Source: Catonia carolina (taxonomy: Eukaryota > Arthropoda > Insecta > Hemiptera > Achilidae). Taken from it: a stretch of 64,000 bases of DNA. Every line of letters begins with the position of its first letter. Position 1 is the stretch's first letter. Below the pieces are notes generated by a model. That model searched no databases, was not told the origin of the DNA, and was given only the letters and a program-made list of their open reading frames with translations. The DNA is taken from positions 95,613,041-95,677,040 of the forward strand of contig JAQMRL010000008.1 in assembly GCA_035578175.1 (NCBI GenBank), given 5' to 3'. Position numbers and translations under genes: made by a program. Of the stretch, positions 10,533 through 20,800 are shown one piece after another.

Positions 10533-10545
10533 ATAAAACGATTTT

Positions 10546-11910
10546 TCTTTTAATTCGAAAAGCTATACATTTAAAATCCAGAAGTAGGAATGTGTTTTTT
10601 ATGGAAAACAAAAGGAATTGTTTTGGCATTGTACGTAGAGAGACCAGCGAAAACCATAGCAAAATTCTGGTATTTGGAATAGAAAACAATAAAACTTTAA
10701 TAAAATTTCGCATAATATTCTTTAGTTGAATCATTCAGTCGACAAGTGTGGTGGATAATCAAATTAAAAGTTTGGAAACCACTGACGAATTTGCAGAATA
10801 CTTAAAACCTTACAGCAACTACAAAATATTCTTCCCACAGATTTATAATGTTTTTCTGTACTCCTTAATATTCTGTCAACATCTACTTACTATTCTAATA
10901 TCAAAATAATTTCTTAAAAAATTTCGTTTTCTCACTTTTCTACACATATTTTACTCATTTTTCATATTTACTTTTTTATATTGTATTTACTTCATTAACT
11001 TTTAGAATTTTTGTTATACATATTGATTTACCTGAAGGACAAATAGTAATAAAAAATAACATAAAAGAAACGTAGAATAAAAGGCATATAGATAGATCTT
11101 GGTGATTATTTTATGTATTAAATTAGAAACTTATGGTAAGTTAATATTTGAATAGCGTGCAGACGGTTTTTGTTTGTTTCAATAACAAAGCATTATTTGC
11201 ATGAACTTCATTTTAAAAATTCTTTATTGTTTCTGAGTGTGTACACATATAAACTAGTTCTGAAAAACTTGTAAAGATTTTTTTCTATGTGAACGTTACT
11301 TTTACAAAATAATTCTTCAATAATTAAAATTATGTTAATTACAGAAAATTATTTCACCGTTCTAATTTTCTGTTATAAATATTGTGAAAGAAAACTTGTC
11401 TGGTGGTTTAAATTTATTTAATAACACGTGTGGTCACATGTGTTTATACATTAAGATCAAGTTTTTTTATATGCAATACCTTATATTTCATAATGTAAGC
11501 AAATTTTAAATAACTCAATTTTTTAAATTTACAATTTAGTTTAAATTTAGAGAACGGAAGCTGGAACATGTATTTTACTCTATTATATATAATGAGTTTT
11601 TCTAGTATTGCTTTTAGTGGGACAAGGAAAAACCACGGTGAAAATCTGTGGTTGGAACAGTTTTAGGACTTTTTTCATATACAAATATTAATACTTTTAA
11701 GCTTCATACGTAGAATCATTCGTTGACTAGTGTTGCAGATACGTTTTATAAGAAACTTCTCGTAAACATTTCTATTCTAAAACAAATTACTGTACAATAG
11801 TGCTGTGCGTTAGAGAAGGTCAACGTTAGTACGAATTATTGTCTAACGTTTAGTATCATTTGTAGGTACAGTAGTATTTAGTTTAATTAAGCGTGAGTTA
11901 AGTTTATTTA
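10546..11910. other. AT-rich, nothing recognised
   Basis: It contains only short open frames with no family resemblance. Confidence 0.4.
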
Positions 11911-11913
11911 TTT

Positions 11914-11946
<33 letters not shown>

Positions 11947-12545
11947 ATCAAGGATTAGGCATAAGCCTGTTCCGAACTGACAAACCATCCTGTACATCTA
12001 CACAAACACGAGACATTCCAACCTGTTCATCTCGACAACTGCCATCTTCTTCGAGGTGTTCCCACCTCCCTTCTTCCAACTGGAACATATTCCGTCACTT
12101 TTAATGGTATTCTCTCCTCTGGCATCCGTTCCAAATGTTGCCTCCATTGATTCCAACTCAAGGTGTTTTTAATACCGCCGGTTGCAAGCCCGGGGATTCA
12201 TCTTGCAAGTGAAAAGGAAGGAGAAGCAGGAGGAGTAACAACCTCGTTAAAAAACCTGGGTCCATCTGGCTCCGGATGGTAGCACCTAGTTATAGGGCCC
12301 CTGCCCAGGGTACAGGTTACAAATGGTCAACGGTCTTGAAGGCAAATGAATAAGTTCCCAACGGTGGAGAGAGCGGAATAACCTAAGGGAGTAAACCCTA
12401 ACAGAAAATCGAACAGGTTTGGAGGCTTGAGGTAGCAGCCCTACCACCAAGCTTAACTCACGCAGCGTTCGTAGCGCGGCCGAGGGATTTCACAGTTACT
12501 GGCAAACTCACAACTAGCCTCGGAAAAAGGACAGGATTAACCTCT
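11911..12545. mobile_element. LINE-F insertion with 3' part on minus and leader on plus strand
   Basis: It starts with a (TTC)n run at 11911-11943, the LINE 3' tail read backwards, followed by minus-strand 3' sequence to about 12175. From about 12180 plus-strand leader sequence follows (GAGGTAGCAGCCCTACCA, then GGACAGGATTAACCTCTCGG), matching the leader at 10020-10200. It has the same inverted architecture as 3084-3665 and 9624-10213. No clean target duplication was found. Confidence 0.65.
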
Positions 12546-12763
12546 CGGAAAGTCAGAAAAGAAAAGCGTTTGGGGATTACAGATAAACTAATTTAATTTT
12601 AATAATTGTAATTTACTTTTAGATTTAGGACACTTTATTGTAACTTTTATTTGTAATAAATACTTGTAATTTTAACCTTTAGTGTGTAAATTATACTTCA
12701 TTTTACCCACATCCCGAAACGGACCTTAGAGAAAAGTGTCACAATATAAAAATCTATTAATAT

Positions 12764-12898
12764 ACTATTCTACTCATATGGGTTCGAATCCCATTCAGGC
12801 ACGGCATATTTTCATACGTTACAAAAAATCATTTCATCCTTCACCGTCTGCATTAACAGTAATTGCAGAACAGTCAGACGTTAAACAAAAAACAAAAA
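12764..12898 (+). mobile_element. SINE-B (variant 2), lacking most of the head
   Basis: It runs from a B-box-like GGGTTCGAATCCC through CATACGTTACAAAAAATC and CCGTCTGCATTAACAG to the tail CAGTCAGACGTTAAAC plus A-rich sequence. The same variant occurs at 33208, 47425 and, with a different tail, 56384. Confidence 0.75.
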
Positions 12899-14122
12899 AA
12901 ATATTCTATCATAAACTTGTAACGAATGAATAATTGACGATCGACATTAATTTATCAACTGTTACACTTAAAATGAAAACAAACTAAAACCGTTTAAATC
13001 AATCAATCAATCAGTAGAAGTAAGTTAAGGGAATCCACTTTATGTACACAGCACTTATTATAATTAAATAAATAAACAATACACTACATATATAAATTTA
13101 AATAAATTAAATTTGTTATAAAACAATACACTACAACAACACATGTACACTACATACAACAAGTCAAGATTTAGAATAGGGAAGGTTATAATTTTACACA
13201 GATACAAAAAAGAGACAAACAAATCATTTGCTTGGTGGTCACATTTGCTTGACCTGGACAGCCAAACAAATTGGAAATAAATTCGTTTTATATTATTAAA
13301 TTTTTACAATACACTTTTCTACATTTTTACAATAATTAAAAATAATAATAATTATTATTATTTAGTTATTTCAATTTTTTCGAATCATTTACAAAAAATT
13401 ACTTTGGAAAAAATTCACTGGCCACTTTTACAAGCAGTACTCGTGGCCTAGCTACTTAAAAAATCTATATTGCAACTAAATCTATTTTATGACTCACTCT
13501 TCATGTTTTTCATCCAAGCTAATTTTCGCTGTTTGTGATAAACTAATTCATAAATTGCATTTAAATTGTAAAAGCAATAGTAAATATTATTATTAAAATA
13601 AAACTGCGCATTTCGTTTGTATTTTTCATCGAGGACCTTAGTTCTAAGAATTTTTGCAAAATATTTATTTTCTGTATGTTTACATCATTAGTTGTTTATG
13701 ATTTGAAATCAATTGTTTACATTTATTTGATAATCACAATTGGTTGTTACGTAATTTGACAGAATGTTTACCATATCTAAATACTTTTTACGTTTTTTTT
13801 AAGATTACGTTTTTACGTTTTTTTAAAGATTCAGATGTTTTTTAAAACATCCGGAAAATGTAAACAGGAAATTATGCTTAGATACTGAATACGTTTATTG
13901 GATCAAAGTAATTTATACTGGTGCATATTTTCTTCAAATTTATTTAGTCTATTTGTTTGGTTTAATAAAGTCGCATTATTTTACAGTATCGTAGGATTTT
14001 CGTGTTATAATTCTTTAAACTCTTGTCAAGAATAGAATCCGACCTTCTTTCCGAAGTTCAATGTAATTGACAGTTCTAACGCATATCTATCAATATTCTT
14101 TCATCCAGTGAGACACTGAGGT

Positions 14123-14167
<45 letters not shown>

Positions 14168-15204
14168 AATTTATTCTTTATTACAGTATATATTTAATAT
14201 ACATACTCATAAAATTTAATTTTTCACAAATTCAGGTTGGAGATAATGTCATTTATCTCAACAATTTTAACCGATTGCAATACGTGTTTAATTTCAACAG
14301 TGGAAACAACTTCAAAAACACAATTATGAACAATCTTATGAAAATTTTATGATCTTTGATAGGAATTATAAAGTGATTCAAAATATATTTTACAGCAGTA
14401 GGAATTTAAATTTCCTATTTCACCTTCGTTTCAGTCGTCTGTTAACAAGGACGCTGTTGTAGTTTAAGGAGATTGGACGTTTTGATTTAGGTGGTATATT
14501 GGTTTTTTGTCTATCGATTGTAAGTTTGTGTTTGCAATACATCGAACTGCTGGCATTTTCAGATCTTCGTGAAGAGTATGATTGGTTGCGTCAAAAATGA
14601 ATTTGTTATAGTTCTAATTTATTTAAGTGTATTCTGTTCAAAATCAATAATCTATATTATAGAAAAATAATTAAAGAAAAACAATAAAAATGCAAACGGA
14701 AATTGATTACTTTACTAACAAATAATTAATTATTTTACCACATATATATATGTTTTAATTTTTTACAAGAAGAATAAAATCTTTTTAAACGAAAAGATAA
14801 ATATTGCTAGCCTTCACTTGTTTGTTCAGTACATTCTTCATTAGCACATTAATGTTGATCTTTTTTTGCACTGTACCTATTATACTACAATATTAGTTTT
14901 CAAAATTATATTTGTAATGTTTAATAAAATTTTTACCTGGATATTAATTTGTCACGCTATATATCACGTGATTTCTGTTTGGTCTGGTTTAACTAAACAT
15001 AATTTTCTTTTAAAATCATTTTCCCTCAAAATAAAATGTTTATTTTACCGTATACGTTAATAATAATCTCTACTTAAGTATTTAACTCTTAACATGCAAA
15101 AAATGAAAATGAAATTAGTAATGTTAAAATTTAAATTATGTGAGTATGTATATCTATGTATAATTAATGAAAATTTATTAAATGTCTTATTCATACAAAT
15201 AAGA
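12899..15204. other. AT-rich intergenic sequence
   Basis: No gene was recognised. It contains short (AATC)n near 13000 and the (AAT)n microsatellite noted separately. Confidence 0.45.
14125..14165 (+). repeat. (AAT)n microsatellite
   Basis: About 13 uninterrupted AAT triplets. Confidence 0.95.
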
Positions 15205-15598
15205 TACTACACCACGGTTCGTGGTGATGTGATCAGCACAACTGGCTTTTACGACGAGGCCTCGGGTTTGACTCCCGGTTAGGAAACATCACTCATTTTC
15301 ATTAGTCACCCTTCTCATCGTCTGTGTTATTTTAGGTCATCAGCCGAAATGTTGCTTTGAACCTCTAGAGGCTTTACTAAATAAAACGAAGAGTGAGGTG
15401 GTTTAACATCGCCTTCCTCACTGAGTGGAAAAGTATGCTTATCAGCATGCCAGGCTCTGTGAAAAGCATCTACTTTCCATCCTGCACATGACACCTTCAC
15501 TTCATTCACCACAGGGTCTGTCTGTATAATGAAATTCATTACTGTATTCATTGTCTGTATTATCAGTAATTGCAGTCGGAGGCAAAACCAAAAAATAA
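15205..15598 (+). mobile_element. SINE-B copy split by retroposon D
   Basis: The SINE-B head (TGTGATCAGCACAACTGGC, then GGGTTTGACTCCCGGTTAGG) lies at 15205-15330. The rest of its tail (GTATTATCAGTAATTGCAG, AAAACCAAAAAATAAAAC) lies at 15552-15598. Retroposon D sits between them on the minus strand. Confidence 0.75.
15331..15551 (-). mobile_element. Retroposon D copy 1, 5'-truncated
   Basis: It contains the D-family 3' half: ATGAATTTCATTATACAGACA, CTCAGTGAGGAAGGC and GAGGTTCAAAGCA, read on the minus strand. The duplication CGTCTGTGTTAT (15319-15330) and TGTCTGTATTAT (15552-15563) flanks it with two mismatches. One frame stays open for about 70 codons and starts [16 protein letters not shown]. 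Confidence 0.75.
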
Positions 15599-16226
15599 AA
15601 CAATATTCTTAAAAACGAACACTGTATGCTTATGAATTTATTTCGTTGTACTGTAGTTATAAATGCCTACATAATTCAAATAAATGTCTATAATGAAATT
15701 CGTGTGTAAAGTAGACTACTCAGAATAATTAAAAAATTTCCTTTTAACGGCTATTTTTTTTAACCGGTTTCTCAAGTTAACAAGGAAAATAAAGTCATAA
15801 TTTAAAAAAATAAATGTAATTGTAGACTAAATGAAATAAGTATGTCTTGAATAGCACAGATATACTGTCTTAACTAGGTTGTCTTGATATTAAATAGATA
15901 TTTACATGTATATCGCTTTATTTCACAGTACTGATATACAGTAGATATGCGAAGCATAAGGAAAACTTTTAAAGAAATCTGTAAAACGTTTCTGGTACAA
16001 AAATTTTGAAAATGTTGTCGGAGTGAGCAACCTCTAAATTTACTTTAAATATTAATTTTAGCAAGTTTTTACTAATTTTTTTAAAATTTACGACGATAAA
16101 CAAAATCTACCTTTTGTTTCTCAATACACAGAGTCTTCTTTTAATGGATTACGATTGGGATTTAAAAAAAACTAAAAATTACAAAAATGGGGAACTATCC
16201 CTACTCTTGCCTCTACATTAAAAATT

Positions 16227-16898
16227 TGCCCATTACGGGCAGGTGGAATGTTAAATTAATTGCACTCGATCTGTTTGTTCCAGGGCTACAAAAAATAGTT
16301 CTGTTTCTTATCATATAGTCGGCCAATTTATGACAGAACTATTTAAGAACAGAAGAGGTAGAGGTGTAAAAGACACTAGTCAAGAGTTATCTCCTCTGAG
16401 AGTAATGAATTTCTTTATACAGCCACACCCTGTGGTGAATGAAGTGAAAGTGTCATTTTCAGGTTGGAATATGGGTGCTTTTCGGAGGGCCTGGCATGCT
16501 GATAAGTATACTCTTTCAACTCAATGAAGAAGGCAACAGTAAACCACCTCGCTCCTCGTTTTTACCTAGTAAAACCTCTAGAGCAGTGTTTTCCAAACTT
16601 TTTTTTCTCGCAGCACACTACAAAAAAAAAACGGCCAATAGCCGCGGCACACCTATTACTTTATGCCATTGATTAAACTTAAGTACTTGATATAAACGTA
16701 CTTATATCATACTTACTTATAGTCATCGGCTAGGCATTATTTTGTTGGACCGTTTAAATTTAATTTAATTTATTTTCCTTGAGTTCCGCGGCTCACTTGG
16801 CCAGCCTCGCGGCACACCAGTGTGCCGCGGCACACAGTTTGGGAACCTCTGCTCTAGAGGTTCAAACAAGCCTTTCGGCTGTTGACCTGAACAACAAC
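16227..16898 (+). mobile_element. Retroposon D copy 2, interrupted by a hAT MITE
   Basis: D-family sequence from TGCCCATTACGGGCAGGTGG to the (AAC)n end at about 16898. The open frame begins at 16404 ([20 protein letters not shown]) and is frameshifted near 16520. A hAT-type MITE occupies 16584-16851. Confidence 0.8.
16584..16851. mobile_element. hAT-type MITE with perfect 8-bp duplication
   Basis: A 268-bp element. The left end is CAGTGTTTTCCAAACTT, and the right end reads CAGAGGTTCCCAAACTGTG on the other strand. It has GC-rich subterminal blocks such as GGCACACC. The exact 8-bp target duplication CTCTAGAG lies at 16576-16583 and 16852-16859. It codes for nothing, so it depended on a hAT transposase elsewhere. 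Confidence 0.92.
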
Positions 16899-17105
16899 GC
16901 ATTAGAAACATGATATTAGCATTTTTGAAATACCAGCCATTTTTATAGTATGGCGGAAAACTTCATATTCATGAATAACAACCCTAATTTTTTATCCACT
17001 CTCGATGGTTTGCTTTAAGTTCATAAACATTTTATTTTACGGACAAATGATTAAATAAAACTCGAACCACTTTTTTCTTTTAGTTTATTCAAAGTAACTT
17101 TAAGA

Positions 17106-17269
17106 GTGGTTAGAGTAACCGGCTTCTACGCCGGGTCCCGGGCCCGGGTTCGATTCCCGGTCAGGTCTGACATTTTTCATCACTCATTTCAATATATCAT
17201 CATTCTCCACCGTTTGCATTTGCAGAAATTGCAAAACAGGCAGATATAAAAGAAACAAAAAAAAATTGT
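17106..17269 (+). mobile_element. SINE-B copy
   Basis: tRNA-like head with GTGGTTAGAGTAACCGGC and GGGTTCGATTCCCGGTCAGG. The body has CATTTTTCATCACTCATTTC and the tail ends in an A run after CAGGCAGATATAAAAG. Confidence 0.85.
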
Positions 17270-17722
17270 CACTTTATTCCAAACAAGACAATAAAATTAA
17301 ATAATTTATTAGTGATAGTTTTTAAATATAGCATTAAATAGTTTTACTAATTATATCCCTTGAAATATGACAAAAGCAAATAACCTCTAACTTAAACAGT
17401 TGTTTATAAATGCAACAGGCAGGTACTTAGTAAACATTGATTACGTGGTATGTTTTTAAATGTATTTATGATTGGGGGAAGAGAAGGCATTTTAAACTAG
17501 AAGTTGACCTTGCAGTGGAATAACATTACTTAAATTTCCTACTACAAGACGTTTATTCTGTCCAGCGTCCACCATTCCTATAGTAACTGGTATGACGTAA
17601 TCATTGGCGATTATTGCAAACATTTTTATCAAAAGACATTTACAGTATTTATATTAGTATGAACATGTGAGAGAGATAAACATGAAGAGAGAAATCTGAT
17701 CTCAAGCAGTGGGGGTTAATAC

Positions 17723-17729
17723 TATAAAA
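17723..17729 (+). promoter_or_regulatory. Putative PAH core promoter (TATA box)
   Basis: TATAAAA stands 73 bp before the PAH start codon. Initiator-like TCACTC (17746-17751) and TCAAGT sites follow at 23-29 bp, the usual spacing. This would give a 5' untranslated region of about 45 nt. No expression data support the exact start. Confidence 0.5.
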
Positions 17730-17795
17730 TCTTGCTTCACTAATCTCACTCAAGTATTTCGATTTTAAGATTTATATCGTATTTTGAATTTTAAT

Positions 17796-17825
17796 ATGGG
17801 TTACGGAGAGGGCACTGGTGAAGAT
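17796..17825 (+). CDS. PAH: PAH coding exon 1
   Basis: Ten codons, [10 protein letters not shown], ending in phase 0 before GTAAGT. The exon is short, so it was placed by the TATA box upstream, the strong donor and the frame match to exon 2. An alternative first exon inside the 17.2-kb intron cannot be excluded. Confidence 0.75.
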
Positions 17826-20800
17826 GTAAGTATATAATAATGTCCAATTTTTTAATTCATTTTTTTTGCTGATATAAAATTTGTTTTTATTTTTTTTATT
17901 TAATAAAATATTAGGTACTTATATATCTTAATATAATAATAAGTAGATAATTCGATTTTTCCGATCTTCGCAGAGAAATATCCTTTCATTATACAGTCCA
18001 ACTTCGATATAACGAAATCGAGAATCCTGAGAAAAAATTCGTAAAATCGAGGTATTAGTTATATCGAAGTAATAAGAATTTCCAAGCTAATTTTTATGAA
18101 CGAATTTTTTTCACGTTTTATGATGAATTAAATACAGTTAATTTTCTTAATAGAGACGTCTTAACTAGTAAATTAAATTTTTTATAGATCATGTTTTACG
18201 TAATTAGGTTGTTTATAGTACAAAAGGTATGTGTTGATTTCAAGTAGGAACTTACCTCGTACATAGATCTTGGATATAATTAAAAGCATCTGAAACTCAT
18301 TTGTAGCTTAATACTGTATTTTTATTTTTAGTACATATTTCTTCAAAACACTAACATAAAAGATAAATACACTAACTTTATCTAAATCGTTTATAAAAAC
18401 ACTAATCCTAAATGCATTCTTTAATTTTTGAAATTGACAGGTATTGGTTAGAATATTTAATTACAGTAATTTAAATTTTAATTTACGCCTTGAAAAAGTG
18501 AGTAATTTCCCGTTGTTTCTTTTGTTTGAATAAAGCAATAAGTTTAAAAAAAGTTTCACATTAAAATATTTAAATTATAAAAAGTATATTTCTTAAAAAT
18601 ATAATAAGTATATCTATAAATCTATATCTTCTTAAGTATATTTATAAAAATATATTTCTTTTATAGTGTTTCATATTTAAATTTTCAAAAAGACTGTCAG
18701 GCACTTCATCCTTAAGCTGTAACCCAAGTCTAATTATTTTAAATGACTGTAAAATCTCGTCGTCGGTAGGTTTTTTTGTCCTGCGGCTGGTCTTCGCAGT
18801 TTTCATTATCTTCTTCTTCTTCTTCATCATCATTCCGGTTAGCGGACTTACTAACACCATGAAGTATGTCGTCATCGTTCGGAAAATCACTAACAGTAAT
18901 CTGTTTATCAACCGTGATTAAATGCTCTAGAGTAACTTCGTCACTGACGTTTCTAGTTGACAGAAATCAAAAAAATTTAAAAATCACAGAGAAATTATAA
19001 TACAGCGTGTCACTTCGTACTTATTGCATAACACTACTTCGTTATATCAAGGTACTTATTCGTTAAATCGAGGTAAATTTACATATAGTTTAATTATAAT
19101 GCCACGGTGCAGTCAAGAAATTCGTACAATCAAGGTTTTCGTTACATCGAAGTTCGACTGTATAACTAATAAGTAGATAATTCTCTTTTTCCGATCTTTG
19201 CAGAGAAATATCCTTTCATTGTATTTAACTTTCTACTACGATTTAATTCTAGAATTATTAAAAAAATATTATTTATTATTTATTCAAAAACTGTATTTAA
19301 TAAAATGTTTTTCATTTTTAATCATAATTTTTTTATAAGTAGAATCTGATTTATTGAACTTCTGATTCGAATAATGTAAGTTTTTATTGTTAACTGAATT
19401 ACTCGTTGCTTTGATATCCTATCGAATAAACATTCTTTCCCATTCAGGGAGGAAGGTATTAGTAAACCACCTCACTCGTTTTACTTAGTACAACCTCTAA
19501 AGGTTCAAACCAGCCTTTCGACTGATGACCTAACAACAACAACAGAACATATTTTGTTATTGCAGTTTCACTTTAAAAATATTAATTTAGGTATCGATAG
19601 GGGTTGATTAATCAGTGTGGATGACTGTAGATTCAGTGATACAAAAATTGAAGGTTCTAAAGTTTTACAAAGTGTAGATTTTTAAACGCGTCATTCAAGT
19701 TTTTTTTAAAGGAACGTAGACTTGCGTCGACAGTTGGTTTATTGGCGATTACAATGGTGTTTGGAACATCTTCAGGTTCTTCATAACTTGGGTTAAACAA
19801 TATTTTAACCGGGAATCAAACCTTTGGCTGAAAAGTACAGCGCACTGTCAACAGTTCTTTCAATAAAAATTAATTTAATTTAATTTAATAACTAAGTCAA
19901 CTCTATCTATATATATTTTATCTGTTTCATCAAACCGTATTCATTTACATTCGACGAACATATTTATGAATATTTTGAGTATTATAAAAATTTTATTTTT
20001 TTAATTGATTTGTCAATTTTTTTTTAGTTTATTTTAAGTCACATCACCATCTTGGTTATTAGCGATTATGTCAGGTTTTGTAACTGAAATTATGGGTTTT
20101 GACTTGATATAATTTCCGGACCCTAGCCGGGAATCGAACCCGGGATCTCCACGTTGAAGGCTAGTGCGCTAACCACTACGCTACGGAGATGATTCTACTA
20201 GAAATACAATTTTTTTTACACTTTGTGTGTTTGTTTTTAGTTATCGAAATATCTCGTTTATGATTTTTACCAGTCAATCTGGATTTTGTTGGTATTACGT
20301 TTTACATAATTTTTTGTGAGAAGATTTTAGCGTAGCGTAGGTTCCTTTCTTCAAACATAATTACTCGGATTATTTCTAGACCGTAGTAGAACTTTTAGAT
20401 TTGTATTATCTATTTTCTGCTGATTGTAATAAATAAATAAATAAATATGAAATAAATAATCTAAATTGTGAGCTAATTAAATTTTTCATTTTTTCCATTG
20501 GTGCGTAAACTGAAAAATTAAGAATTGAATTAGCTAATGAAATTATTATTATTTATTTATTTATATTATTAGGTATTTATTATTTATTTATTTACATTAA
20601 TTATTTTTCTTTTTTGTAGTCACCCAAATGAGATAAGGGCAATATGTTTTAAAATTTTTTTAAAGTTGCATCAGAGCTTGGTTATTAGCGACTACGGTGG
20701 GTAATAAAACAGACGGTTTTAACTTGTAAAAAATCTAAACCCTAGCCGGGAATCGAACCCCGGACCTCCAACTACAAAATATTGGCCGTATTTATTTATT

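Noticed and set aside
17106..17180. tRNA gene-like sequences (also at 20100, 21303, 31988, 34160, 60470)
   Set aside because: Each continues into a SINE body found at several places and lacks a clean tRNA 3' half and terminator. They are SINE heads, not tRNA genes.
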